Positions 1 to 9,074 of a stretch of DNA of 30,760 nt are shown piece by piece. How positions within the stretch are numbered: the stretch's first letter is position 1; every line of letters starts with the position of its first letter. Below the pieces are notes generated by a model. The model was given only the letters and a program-made list of their open reading frames with translations, did not search any database and was not told the DNA's origin. The stretch spans positions 1 through 30,760 of the forward strand of contig NZ_DITB01000055.1 in the NCBI RefSeq assembly GCF_002422095.1, in the 5' to 3' direction. Source of the stretch: Flavobacterium sp. UBA6195. Its GTDB lineage: Bacteria; Bacteroidota; Bacteroidia; Flavobacteriales; Flavobacteriaceae. The translations under genes were made by a program, and so were the position numbers.

Positions 1-3000
1 GTAAACTGGGTTGATAATTCAATTAATGAATTTGGGTTTTTAGTAACGAGAGCTACAGATGCAACTTTTACTGCTAATGTTGTTACATCAACAGTTGCAT
101 CAACAACAACAGCTGCTACAGGAGGAGCTTATAATTTAATACAAACTGGATTAACTCCAAGTACGTTATATTACTACAAAGTTCAAGCAATAACAGAGGC
201 AGTTTTCTCTTCTGAAATATCGGGCTCTCAGGTAACAAATGCTCCAGGTATTTTTATTTCTATTGCCAATGGTAACTGGTCTGATCCTGCTACTTGGGAT
301 GCAAATTCAGTACCTACAGGGGTTGATAATGCAATAATTGCAGCTCATACAGTAACACTTGATGTTGCAGGTTTGTCAATTAATAATCTTACCGTTCAAG
401 GCTCTTTAGAGTTTGGTGCAACACCAACAACTTTTAATGTTAATGGGAATTTAACTTTAGAAGCTGGTGCTGAATTTCTTGTATTTAATGGTACAACAGG
501 TAAAGCAATTGTTGTTACTGGAAATATTGTGAATGATGGAAATATCGATTTGTCAATTGGTGCAACAACTACAGGAAGTTTGACTTTAAATGGAACTACA
601 GTTCAATCAATTACTGGTTCTGGGACATTTGCTAACAATAAAATTAGAAATTTAATTTTTAGTAATACATCAACTGCAATTCCAAATATTAATTGGGGAT
701 TTGATGATATTAGTGTTGAATATAATTTAACAATATCAAATGCTAAGATTGATTTAGGTGGTAATAAAATTAATTATGGTGTTAGTGCAACTTCAACAGG
801 TAACACATTCGCATTTACTAACGGAGGTTTTTTAAACGGAACTTTTTCTAGATGGTGGACTTCAGCAGCAACAGGGTATACCACTTCAGGCCCTACAACA
901 ATACCAACAGGAGCTGCAGGTAGATATCCTTTTTACTCACCAACAGGGGAGCAAAGAATTTTTTATCTAGGAAGAACAACTCCTACGGTTGGAGGTAAAT
1001 ATGCAGTAACATACAATAATGCTACTACTAGTACTACAGGTTTAAATATTACAGATGGTGCTGCTACTATAACTAATAGATGGAACGGGAATTTTGTTGT
1101 TACATTAGATGGTACAACTCCTGCAGCAGCTTCTAACTGGGTAACAATGTTTACTCCGGGTGCCTTTTTTACTACAGCAACTGGAGCAAGAGTATTAGGG
1201 CAAAATGTAGCTTTATCAGGAACTCATGTTAATACATCAAGTGCTCCATATGGTCAAAGAAGTGGAGTTACAACTGCTGATTTAACATCAGCTACTGGAT
1301 TATATCTTGGAGTTAATGCTGCTGATGTACCAGTTGTTTCAATTGCATCAGGAGATTGGAATTCAACAACTACTTGGAATGGAGGAGTTGTTCCTACATG
1401 TGCTGACATAGCTGTAATTGCAAACGGACATACAGTAACTTCATCTACTTCTGGTAATTTTGCAAAAGGTGTTACTATTGCTACAGGAGGTACTTTAGTT
1501 GTATCTGGAGGTGATTTAACAGTGGGTTGTACATTAAACAATAATACTTTAACTAATAACGGTACTTTAACTGTTTCAGGGGGTCTTTTAGTTGTTAATG
1601 GAAATATGGTTCATAATGCTGCTTCGATTTTCAATCAAAGTGGAGGTGATATTCTAGTTGACGGAAATGATGGTGGTAATGCAGCAAATTCTGTAGCTGC
1701 ATCTACAGCTATTGTTCAATTAAATTCTCAATTTATTAACTGGACAGGTGGTGCTTTAACTATTTTGGATCCACACGCTAATACTACTGCATCAAATACT
1801 ATTGCTTATAATAATAGTACAGCACATGTGAATGTTCCAAATACACATACACTTAAATTAGGTGATGGTGTTTCAACAGATGCTGGTGGTAATGCTACTA
1901 ATGGATTTAGATTAGATACTTACGTTGGATCTAATAGGATATTGTTTGGTAATTTAGAAGTAAATACTCTCGGAGGAACAAATAGACAAGTTACTACTTC
2001 ATGGCCTTTAGGTTTTAGTGGCAATGTTTTAATACATGCTAGTTCTGAAATTGTATTTCCTTCATCTTACGTTGCAGGTAATATTACTAATAATGGTATT
2101 TTTACATCTACTACATTATTAGGTTTGTCTAATTTTTTAAATGGTACTGTTGCTGCAACTACAAATGCACAAACTATTAGTGGTACAGGAGTATTTAGAA
2201 ACTTATCTGCTGCGCCTACCGCAAACTTAACTTCATTAACGGTTAATAATACTAATGCTACAGGTGTTACGATAAATGTACCTTTATCTGTTAGTGGTAC
2301 ATTAACAATGACTTCTGGTATTATTAATACTACTAACACAAATTTATTAACATTAGGTACTGCAACTGCAGCTGGAACTTTAGCAGGTACGCCAAGTGCT
2401 ACTAACATGGTTAGAGGACCTTTCGCTAGAACGATTGCTAATGCAAATGCTAATACAAATTATATTTTATTCCCTGTAGGTAAAACAACTTATGCCCCAA
2501 TTTGGGCTGCGCCAGCTACTACAGCGGTTTCTGTTATGAAAGCTGAAACTTTTGATACTAATTCTGGAACTCTAAATGCTGCAATTGCAAATATGGCAAC
2601 GAACAGAAGATGGGAATTACCATTAGCATCAGGAACGATTAGTAATATCAATGTTAGATTGGGCGATGCTGGAATTGTAACTACGAGTATTCCAGTTCAA
2701 GCACCTTCTGCTAGTGGTGAATATACAAGTGCTTTTGGGTCTGTTGCTACTGCTGTTGCAGGAGTTTCAACGCAATCAACTACTCCTGTATTGAGTGCTG
2801 CTTATACAGGTTTCTTAAGTTATGCTGATTCAAATGCTTGTAGTGGTACTCCAACACCTGGAAATACTATTGCATCGTCTTCTACTGTTTGTTTAGGAGA
2901 ATCGGTTACTTTAAGTTTACAAAATTTAACTACAGGTTCTGGAGTTACTTATCAATGGCAAAGTTCTTCTGATGGAGTTTTATATAACAATATCTCAGGT

Positions 3001-5346
3001 GCTAACAATGCGATTTATACTGCTACTCCTACTGCTGTAACATATTATCAATGTATTGTAACTTGTGCTACAGGCCCGTCATCTGCGACATCAGCTCCAG
3101 TGCAAATTACATTTACTAATAATATTTTAACTTCTACACCGGCTTCACGTTGTGGAACGGGTACAGTTACTTTAGGTGCTACTGCAAACGCGGGCGCAAC
3201 AATTAATTGGTATGCAAATTCAACAGGAGGTACTTCTCTTGGATCAGGAACATCATTTACTTCACCTTCAATTTCTACTACTACTACTTATTATGCAGCT
3301 GCAGAAACTACTGGTGGTAATTTTTATGGTGGAAAATTAACTCCTGAAGCTTCTTGGACAACTTTTTCAACTACCGATTGGGGAATTATTTTTACTGCAT
3401 TACAAACCACAACATTAAATTCAGTTGATGTATATTCTACGACAGCAGGAACGATAAATGTAAAAGTAACTAATGCTGCAGGGGTAGAATTATATGCTAC
3501 AGGAAATATAAATGTTGCAGCTGGTGGTACAACAACTCCAACAGCAATTCCGTTGAACTTTAACATAGTTCAAGGTACAACTTACAAAATTCTAGTTAAA
3601 GCCTACACTGGAGTTAGTTTGGTTAGAGGTTCTACTAATTTAGCATTTCCATATAACAATGGATCTGTGAATGTTACTTCTTCCGACAATGGTGGTGTAA
3701 CAACAGGGACTTATTATTTCTTCTATAATTTATCAACAACAAGCACTTGTTCATCGCCAAGAGTTCCTGTTTTAGCTACAGTTTCTATTCCACCAGTTCT
3801 TACTTTAAGTGGAACTAATACAACAATTTGTTCAGGAAATTCTTCAAGTACAGTAACTTTAACTGCTGGTTCTGCGGATTACAATACATTTGTTTGGAGT
3901 CCAGCAACTGGTGTAAGTGGAAATGAAATTGCAGGATGGACTTTTAATCCTACAACTACTACAACTTATACATTAACAGCTACTCAGACTTCTGGAGCTT
4001 TGTGTTCAACAACTGCAACATTTACTGTAAACGTAAATCCATTGCCAACGAGTGTAACAATTACTCCAGCAGCACCTTCTGTTTGTGTTAACACAGTTCA
4101 AAGTTTAGCTGTTACTGGTGGAACTTTAGGTGTAGTTGGAAAATTAGGTGCTGGAACGTCAACTAATACAGCATCAACTCCTTTTAGAGGTTTCTATGGC
4201 GGTTCGAAAACTCAAGCACTTTATACACCTGCGGAATTAACAGCTTTAGGTATGGCAGCTGGACAAAGGATTAATTCAATTGGATATGTTGCTTTATCAG
4301 GAACTCCTCTTGTATTGAATAACTTTACAATTAATGCAGGATTTGTTTCTAATACAACTTTAGGAACAGCATTTATCCCAGGTGCAACTAACGTTGTTTT
4401 AGCACCAACTAATTACACTCCTAGTACTGGTGCAGGAAATATTGATTTTGCTCTTTCAACTCCTTTAACTTGGGATGGTGTGTCTAGTTTATTAATTGAA
4501 ACTTGTTTTAACAATAATAATGGAGGTGGTATTAGCGCGAACTCTATTTCTGTTGAATCTACAGTTGTGGCTGCAGGTTTAAATTTATATCGTTCACAAG
4601 ATAGTACAGTTGATGTTTGTACTAATGCAACAGCTCCTACAGCTACTACAACTAGACCAAATCTTAGAATTTCTACATTAGAAACAGCTAACATTACTTG
4701 GTCTCCAGTAACTAATTTATTTACTGATGCAGGTGCAACAATTCCATATACAGGAACAAATGCAACAACAGTTTATGTACAGTCTGCAACTCCTAGCACA
4801 ACAGTTTATACAGCTACTGCAACAATTGGAGCAACAGGATGTTTTACAAGTAATACTGTAAGTGTTACTGTGAGTGCTTTGCCAGATACAACAATAACTC
4901 GTGTTGATGACACATTAACGGCTGCTGAAGCTGGTGCAACTTACCAATGGTACACTTGTAGTGCTGGTCCAGTTTATACTATTATTCCTGGTGAAACTTC
5001 ACAATCATATACAGTAACTGCAATTGGTAGTTATGCTGTGGACGTAACTAAAAACGGTTGTACTACAAGAAGTACATGTTTTGATGTTGCTACTTTAGGA
5101 ACTTCTTCTTTTGATATGAATGCTTTAACGGTTTATCCTAATCCAGTTGCAGATATTTTATCAATTAGATATAATGAAGAAATTACTGCTATTAACGTTT
5201 ATGACTTAAGTGGAAGATTGGTGAAACAAATTATGCCAAATCAAACTGAAGTTGAGGTGAACATGTCTGAATTAGCTGCTGCAATGTATATTGTAAAAGT
5301 GAACGCAGGTGGAAACCAAACAGAGATTAAAGTAATTAAAAAATAA
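1..5346 (+). CDS. T9SS-secreted multidomain surface protein (5' end outside window)
   Basis: The reading frame is open from base 1, so this is the last 1781 residues of a longer protein; the TTG at 373 is not its start. Visible order: end of a fibronectin type III-like domain (bases 1-240); a module with GNW...TW...VP...D...HTVT (about 268-360) followed by beta-solenoid-like sequence; a second such module (about 1339-1440) with similar downstream sequence; Ig/PKD-like domains with paired Cys and YQW or NWY motifs (about 2870-3310, 3790-4040, 4063-4870, 4880-5090); and a type A T9SS sorting domain (5119-5343) with VYPNP, VYDLSGRLVKQ and a terminal basic KVIKK. Composition is Thr/Ser/Asn/Gly-rich with few charges, as in surface adhesins. 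The sorting domain indicates export through the outer membrane by T9SS and release or anchoring at the surface. The ligand or substrate is unknown; no enzymatic domain is visible. Confidence 0.93.
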   Translation, partial: VNWVDNSINEFGFLVTRATDATFTANVVTSTVASTTTAATGGAYNLIQTGLTPSTLYYYKVQAITEAVFSSEISGSQVTNAPGIFISIANGNWSDPATWDANSVPTGVDNAIIAAHTVTLDVAGLSINNLTVQGSLEFGATPTTFNVNGNLTLEAGAEFLVFNGTTGKAIVVTGNIVNDGNIDLSIGATTTGSLTLNGTTVQSITGSGTFANNKIRNLIFSNTSTAIPNINWGFDDISVEYNLTISNAKIDLGGNKINYGVSATSTGNTFAFTNGGFLNGTFSRWWTSAATGYTTSGPTTIPTGAAGRYPFYSPTGEQRIFYLGRTTPTVGGKYAVTYNNATTSTTGLNITDGAATITNRWNGNFVVTLDGTTPAAASNWVTMFTPGAFFTTATGARVLGQNVALSGTHVNTSSAPYGQRSGVTTADLTSATGLYLGVNAADVPVVSIASGDWNSTTTWNGGVVPTCADIAVIANGHTVTSSTSGNFAKGVTIATGGTLVVSGGDLTVGCTLNNNTLTNNGTLTVSGGLLVVNGNMVHNAASIFNQSGGDILVDGNDGGNAANSVAASTAIVQLNSQFINWTGGALTILDPHANTTASNTIAYNNSTAHVNVPNTHTLKLGDGVSTDAGGNATNGFRLDTYVGSNRILFGNLEVNTLGGTNRQVTTSWPLGFSGNVLIHASSEIVFPSSYVAGNITNNGIFTSTTLLGLSNFLNGTVAATTNAQTISGTGVFRNLSAAPTANLTSLTVNNTNATGVTINVPLSVSGTLTMTSGIINTTNTNLLTLGTATAAGTLAGTPSATNMVRGPFARTIANANANTNYILFPVGKTTYAPIWAAPATTAVSVMKAETFDTNSGTLNAAIANMATNRRWELPLASGTISNINVRLGDAGIVTTSIPVQAPSASGEYTSAFGSVATAVAGVSTQSTTPVLSAAYTGFLSYADSNACSGTPTPGNTIASSSTVCLGESVTLSLQNLTTGSGVTYQWQSSSDGVLYNNISGANNAIYTATPTAVTYYQCIVTCATGPSSATSAPVQITFTNNILTSTPASRCGTGTVTLGATANAGATINWYANSTGGTSLGSGTSFTSPSISTTTTYYAAAETTGGNFYGGKLTPEASWTTFSTTDWGIIFTALQTTTLNSVDVYSTTAGTINVKVTNAAGVELYATGNINVAAGGTTTPTAIPLNFNIVQGTTYKILVKAYTGVSLVRGSTNLAFPYNNGSVNVTSSDNGGVTTGTYYFFYNLSTTSTCSSPRVPVLATVSIPPVLTLSGTNTTICSGNSSSTVTLTAGSADYNTFVWSPATGVSGNEIAGWTFNPTTTTTYTLTATQTSGALCSTTATFTVNVNPLPTSVTITPAAPSVCVNTVQSLAVTGGTLGVVGKLGAGTSTNTASTPFRGFYGGSKTQALYTPAELTALGMAAGQRINSIGYVALSGTPLVLNNFTINAGFVSNTTLGTAFIPGATNVVLAPTNYTPSTGAGNIDFALSTPLTWDGVSSLLIETCFNNNNGGGISANSISVESTVVAAGLNLYRSQDSTVDVCTNATAPTATTTRPNLRISTLETANITWSPVTNLFTDAGATIPYTGTNATTVYVQSATPSTTVYTATATIGATGCFTSNTVSVTVSALPDTTITRVDDTLTAAEAGATYQWYTCSAGPVYTIIPGETSQSYTVTAIGSYAVDVTKNGCTTRSTCFDVATLGTSSFDMNALTVYPNPVADILSIRYNEEITAINVYDLSGRLVKQIMPNQTEVEVNMSELAAAMYIVKVNAGGNQTEIKVIKK

Positions 5347-5364
5347 AGTTAAGTTTTTTAAATA

Positions 5365-5398
5365 AAAAAGGGTCAATCTTTCGAGGTTGGCCCTTTTT
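5365..5398 (+). terminator. Rho-independent terminator with TTCG tetraloop
   Basis: GGGTCAATCT (5370-5379) pairs with AGGTTGGCCC (5384-5393) through two G-T wobbles, closed by a TTCG loop at 5380-5383. A-rich sequence before it (5365-5369) pairs with the T run after it (5394-5398). It lies 18 bases after the stop codon of the surface-protein gene and ends that transcript. Confidence 0.9.
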
Positions 5399-5415
5399 GT
5401 TTTTATTTTAGCAGT

Positions 5416-5913
5416 ATGAAAATAGTACTTTGTAAAATAGAACAATTAAATGTGGTTATCGACTTAACCAAGAAAATTTGGCCTGTAGCCTATGGAGAAA
5501 TTTTATCCAAATCGCAATTGGATTATATGATTGACAAGTTTTATAACGAACCTGCTTTACGCGAATTAGTACAAAAAGGACACGTTTTTTATTTAGCACA
5601 AGATGATAACGATAATTACGTAGGTTTTGTTTCCTATGAAATCAACAGCGAACCCAACAAAACAAAAATTCATAAAATTTACGTGTTACCTGAAACTCAA
5701 GGAACAGGTTTAGGAAGACAATTTTTTGAATTGGTAAAAGGAAAAGCAATCGAAAATAACCAAAAAGCCATTTTCTTAAACGTAAACAAATACAACAATG
5801 CCATACATTTTTACACGAAACTAGGCTTTGTAAAAGTAAAAGACGAAGTAATTGATATTGGAAATGGTTATGTAATGGATGATTATGTGATGGAGATTAA
5901 TATAGTGCAATAA
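5416..5913 (+). CDS. GNAT family N-acetyltransferase
   Basis: A 165-residue cytoplasmic protein with the GNAT fold. Motif A is clear: a beta strand KIHKIYVLPE followed by the acetyl-CoA pyrophosphate loop QGTGLG at residues 95-100. Motif B is NNAIHFYTKLGF (127-138), typical of small single-domain N-acetyltransferases. It should transfer an acetyl group from acetyl-CoA to an amine; the acceptor cannot be told from sequence, and RimI-like protein, polyamine or small-molecule acceptors are all possible. The ATG at 5416 follows the terminator directly and gives a normal N-terminus. The next gene, in the same frame and strand, starts 51 bases after the stop codon, so the two may be co-transcribed. 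Confidence 0.9.
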   Translation: MKIVLCKIEQLNVVIDLTKKIWPVAYGEILSKSQLDYMIDKFYNEPALRELVQKGHVFYLAQDDNDNYVGFVSYEINSEPNKTKIHKIYVLPETQGTGLGRQFFELVKGKAIENNQKAIFLNVNKYNNAIHFYTKLGFVKVKDEVIDIGNGYVMDDYVMEINIVQ

Positions 5914-5964
5914 AATTATAATTTCCTCGTTATTTATATAACTTATCTTACTATTTTAACAATA

Positions 5965-8136
5965 GTGATCAAACCGCCAACTAATTTGAGAAATATAGCA
6001 ATAGTACTTTGTAGTTTATTGAGTTTAATATTATCCGCACAAGAATTCAATCCAAAAACAATAAATCTTTCACAAAAACCTGAAATCACAGATTTTAGTT
6101 TTTTAAAAGAAGAATTAAAAGATGTTCAAGTGGTTATGCTTGGAGAAAATACGCATTTTGATGGAAATGTGTTTGAAATGAAAACCCAAATCGTTCAATA
6201 TTTGCATCAAGAAATGGGGTTTAATACAATCGCATTTGAATCTGGAATTTACGATTTGTGGAATGCTCAAAAAAGTATTAATCAAGGACAAAATACAAAA
6301 GAAGCATTTGCAAATTCGTTATTTTCAATTTGGGCAAAAAGAAACGAATTTCAAAGTTTTATCGATTTTTATGATCTGAATAAAAAAGATTTGAAAGTTT
6401 TCGGTTTTGATTATCAGATAACGGGTAATAATGGAACGGTTAATTTTACTAAAGATTTTTTTGAGTATGCTAAAAGAGTCAATTATAAAATAAAATTTAA
6501 ACAAGAAGATTTTGAATTGCTTTTAGAATCGATTACTAATTCTGGTATGTTTGATGAAGAAGATATTTCTTATGAGCAATTTAAAACCGAATTAACATCA
6601 TTTAAAACTAAAATTAGTCAGCAAAAAGATTCTGAAGAAAAGTTTTATTGGAATCAAATCGTAAAAAGTCTTTTAGAATTAGGTCATGATGCTTTTACAA
6701 AAGAAGAGATTTTAAGCACTTTCAACACAACTTCATACGACAATATTCGCGACAAGCAAATGGCGGATAATTTATTAGCCTACTTAAAACAAAATCCAGA
6801 AGCTAAAATAATTTGTTGGGGAGCCAATGCACATTTCGTAAATAATATGAGTTCAATTAATGAGCCCATATTGAAAGAGTTTGTGTCTATGGGTTCTTAC
6901 ATTAAAAAAGAACTAAAAAACAAAGTGTACAGTTTAGCTGCAGTAACGGCTGAGGATTCAATTTATCTTCAAAATAAATGGCACGAAACACCAATTAAAA
7001 AGCATTCATTTGAGTATTTCTTAAAAGAAAAAAATACGTCACCTCATATTTTCATTTCTTCAAACCAAAGCAAAATGCAAATTTTAGCATGGAACAGACT
7101 TTTTAGCCCGATTACCTTTGTGGAAAGTAAATTAAATGAGTTACATGATGGTTATTTTTATTTTAGAAGTGTTACACCTTCCTCTATAATAGATTCAGTG
7201 GAAGACAATAAAGTTTTTAAAACAAAAGATATACAAACGACTAATCTATCAGAGCCTAAAGATGATGAACTTAAGAAAACAGATTTAAACGAAGTTGTCA
7301 TTTACGGAAAAAGAACGGCTTATCAGGTAATGAAAAACGTTATTGAGTCTTTGGAAAAAAATTATCCTGATAATCCATTTAGTTCATCGATGAAAACGAA
7401 TATACAAGCCAAAATTTCAACTATTACTTATCTCGATTTTGATTTTATCGCCGAACAATATGATTTAGGTTACGTCAATCATATCAACAGAAGTGCCAAA
7501 AAAATAAAAGAGTTAAGATGGAATAAGAAAAGCGATTTTCTGTCGGAAAGTTTAAGAGAATATCATGGTTTGATGTACAATTGTCCAATAAAATATGCTC
7601 CTTTTTTGAAAAAAGGAAAGTTTAAGAAATTTATTTTTCAAATTGAAGAAACTAAGATATACAACAATGAAGAAGTCTTTGTGATTCATTTTTCATCGCC
7701 AAGAAATCATTCCACTTTTACCAGACGTGTTTTCTTAAGTGACTATTCAGGATATTTGTACGTGAATAAAAAAGATTTTGCCATTGTAAAGATTTTCGAA
7801 AATTGGTCTGTAACCGAATTCCCAGAACAGTTTAGAGAAGGATTTAATCTTAAAAATTTGTTATCAAAATACACTTCAAAAGAATATAAAAACGAATCCA
7901 TGCTTACAGATTTCACAAAGATTGGTGAGTACTATTTCATTATACAATCTACAAGTGTTTTATTTGGGAATGTTTACAACAATACATCTGAAAAAGAAGA
8001 ATTTGAAATAACAGTAAATTCAAGTTGGAAGAATTTTAATATTCAAAATCCAAAACTAATAAAAAATAAGGATGAAGAACATTCATTTGAAAAAGTAAAA
8101 TATAATGCTGGTTTTTGGAATGATTTTAAGTTTTAA
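5965..8136 (+). CDS. Secreted erythromycin esterase-like protein with C-terminal domain of TonB-associated carboxypeptidase-regulatory-like type
   Basis: A 723-residue protein. Residues about 11-25 form a signal peptide ending LSA-QEF. Residues about 40-400 match the erythromycin esterase family: LGENTH (His64), AFES (Glu92), IRDKQMADN (261-269) and WGANAH (His290) are the family's active-site and metal-site positions. From about 440 the sequence changes: LNEVVIYGK, then an A..V(M)K..I..L..NYPDNPF element and a beta-rich tail ending YNAGFWNDFKF. This resembles the C-terminal half of Bacteroidota carboxypeptidase-regulatory-like/DUF5686-type proteins (my recognition, not a search). The product is probably periplasmic or outer-membrane facing. 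Macrolide hydrolysis is not implied; family members are diverse and many have no known substrate. No ATG exists between the upstream stop at 5911 and the signal peptide, so the start is GTG 5965, or possibly TTG 5986. It ends 3 bases from the convergent rluF. Confidence 0.85.
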   Translation: MIKPPTNLRNIAIVLCSLLSLILSAQEFNPKTINLSQKPEITDFSFLKEELKDVQVVMLGENTHFDGNVFEMKTQIVQYLHQEMGFNTIAFESGIYDLWNAQKSINQGQNTKEAFANSLFSIWAKRNEFQSFIDFYDLNKKDLKVFGFDYQITGNNGTVNFTKDFFEYAKRVNYKIKFKQEDFELLLESITNSGMFDEEDISYEQFKTELTSFKTKISQQKDSEEKFYWNQIVKSLLELGHDAFTKEEILSTFNTTSYDNIRDKQMADNLLAYLKQNPEAKIICWGANAHFVNNMSSINEPILKEFVSMGSYIKKELKNKVYSLAAVTAEDSIYLQNKWHETPIKKHSFEYFLKEKNTSPHIFISSNQSKMQILAWNRLFSPITFVESKLNELHDGYFYFRSVTPSSIIDSVEDNKVFKTKDIQTTNLSEPKDDELKKTDLNEVVIYGKRTAYQVMKNVIESLEKNYPDNPFSSSMKTNIQAKISTITYLDFDFIAEQYDLGYVNHINRSAKKIKELRWNKKSDFLSESLREYHGLMYNCPIKYAPFLKKGKFKKFIFQIEETKIYNNEEVFVIHFSSPRNHSTFTRRVFLSDYSGYLYVNKKDFAIVKIFENWSVTEFPEQFREGFNLKNLLSKYTSKEYKNESMLTDFTKIGEYYFIIQSTSVLFGNVYNNTSEKEEFEITVNSSWKNFNIQNPKLIKNKDEEHSFEKVKYNAGFWNDFKF

Positions 8137-8139
8137 AAA

Positions 8140-8928
8140 CTATCTATTCCTCTCCCCATAATTCCTTTTCCCAGTAAACTTACCTTTATTGCTTGGTAAA
8201 CTTGCTTCTTCTGTTTTACTAGAGGGTGCAATTAGTTGGTTTAATTCGGTAATTTCTTTATCAGTTAATTCACGGTATTTGCCTACTGGAACATCTAAAG
8301 AAATGTTAATAATTCTGGTGCGTTTCAAAGCTGTTACTTCGTAATCCAAATATTCACACATTCTTCGAATTTGTCTATTCAAACCTTGTGTTAAAATAAT
8401 TCGGAAAACGTATTTACTAATTTGTTCTACTTTGCATTTCTTGGTAATCGTTTCCAAAATAGGAATTCCGTTTGCCATTCGGTCAATAAATCGGTCGGTA
8501 ATCGGTTTGTTTACGGTTACGATGTATTCTTTTTCGTGGTTGTTTCTTGCTCTAAGAATTTTGTTTACAATATCGCCATCACTCGTCATAAAAATCAAAC
8601 CTTCACTGGCTTTATCCAAACGACCAATAGGAAAAATACGCTCTGGATAATTGATGTAATCTACGATATTATCCTTGATTTTTTGGTTGGTAGTACATTC
8701 AATTCCAGCGGGTTTGTTGAAAGCCAAATACACATGTTTTTGCTTCTTTTCTTCTACTAAAATACCGTTTACACGTACTTCATCACCAGGAGCTACTTTT
8801 GTTCCCATTTCAGGAACTTTCCCATTAATAGTAACTCTGCCTTGCTCTATTAATCGATCGGCTTCTCTTCGTGAACAAAAGCCCGTTTCCGATAAATATT
8901 TGTTGATACGTACTGTGTTTTCTTCCAT
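8140..8928 (-). CDS. rluF: 23S rRNA pseudouridine synthase, RluF type
   Basis: A 262-residue protein with an N-terminal S4 RNA-binding domain (residues 6-55, RINKYLSETGFCSRREAD) and an RsuA/RluB/E/F-type catalytic domain. The catalytic Asp is Asp105 in GRLDKASEGL. FNKPAGIECTT and QGLNRQIRRMCEYLDYEV are typical of the RluF branch, which isomerises uridine 2604 in 23S rRNA helix 69-adjacent regions in E. coli. The C-terminal tail (about 235-262) is basic and low in complexity, likely an extra RNA contact. ATG 8928 is preceded 4 bases upstream by a perfect -7 element. RluB/E-like specificity is a less likely alternative. Confidence 0.92.
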   Translation of the reverse strand: MEENTVRINKYLSETGFCSRREADRLIEQGRVTINGKVPEMGTKVAPGDEVRVNGILVEEKKQKHVYLAFNKPAGIECTTNQKIKDNIVDYINYPERIFPIGRLDKASEGLIFMTSDGDIVNKILRARNNHEKEYIVTVNKPITDRFIDRMANGIPILETITKKCKVEQISKYVFRIILTQGLNRQIRRMCEYLDYEVTALKRTRIINISLDVPVGKYRELTDKEITELNQLIAPSSKTEEASLPSNKGKFTGKRNYGERNR

Positions 8929-8932
8929 GTAG

Positions 8933-8940
8933 CAAAGATA
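8933..8940 (-). promoter_or_regulatory. Promoter -7 element for rluF
   Basis: On the minus strand this reads TATCTTTG, an exact match to the Bacteroidota -7 consensus TAnnTTTG. TTTC lies 18 bases upstream, one mismatch from the -33 TTTG, and falls inside the heptamer repeat. Only four bases separate the element from the ATG, so transcription should begin at or next to the start codon. Confidence 0.6.
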
Positions 8941-8948
8941 GGTTTTTT

Positions 8949-8983
8949 AGTGAAAAGTGAAAAGTGATTAGTGAATAGTAATT
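8949..8983. repeat. Five tandem copies of a 7-base repeat
   Basis: Five consecutive heptamers: AGTGAAA, AGTGAAA, AGTGATT, AGTGAAT, AGTAATT. They lie between the terminator of the upstream gene and the rluF -7 element, covering the place where the -33 element would be. No coding potential is seen. Confidence 0.8.
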
Positions 8984-9020
8984 TGAGAGTTATGATGACT
9001 ATTCTTCCTTGCGTTTAAAA

Positions 9021-9051
9021 ACAAAAAAAGCCCTTTTAAAAAAAGGACTTT
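9021..9051 (-). terminator. Rho-independent terminator after the coiled-coil gene
   Basis: On the minus strand AAAGTCCTTTT (9051-9041) pairs with AAAAGGGCTTT (9037-9027), 11 pairs with one G-T wobble and a 3-base loop, followed by a T run. It lies 24 bases after the stop codon at 9075. Confidence 0.85.
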
Positions 9052-9074
9052 CATTTATTTGGAAAAGGATTCAA

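Noticed and set aside
1254..4694. Minus-strand ORFs of 80-113 codons inside the surface-protein gene
   Set aside because: They lie fully antisense to a clear coding frame, have low-complexity Val/Pro-rich translations that mirror the Thr/Asn codons opposite, and no promoter or recognisable domain.
5416..8136. GNAT plus esterase-like pair as an antibiotic-resistance cassette
   Set aside because: Both families have many unrelated roles, there is no mobile-element sign, base composition matches the surroundings, and the esterase-like protein is secreted with an extra domain.
8129..8141. AGTTTT/AAAACT palindrome as a bidirectional terminator between the converging genes
   Set aside because: Only A-T pairs and a one-base loop; it cannot form a stable hairpin.
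8422..8932. Plus-strand ORFs opposite rluF
   Set aside because: Shadows of rluF; no family resemblance and Phe/Ser-rich composition typical of antisense frames.
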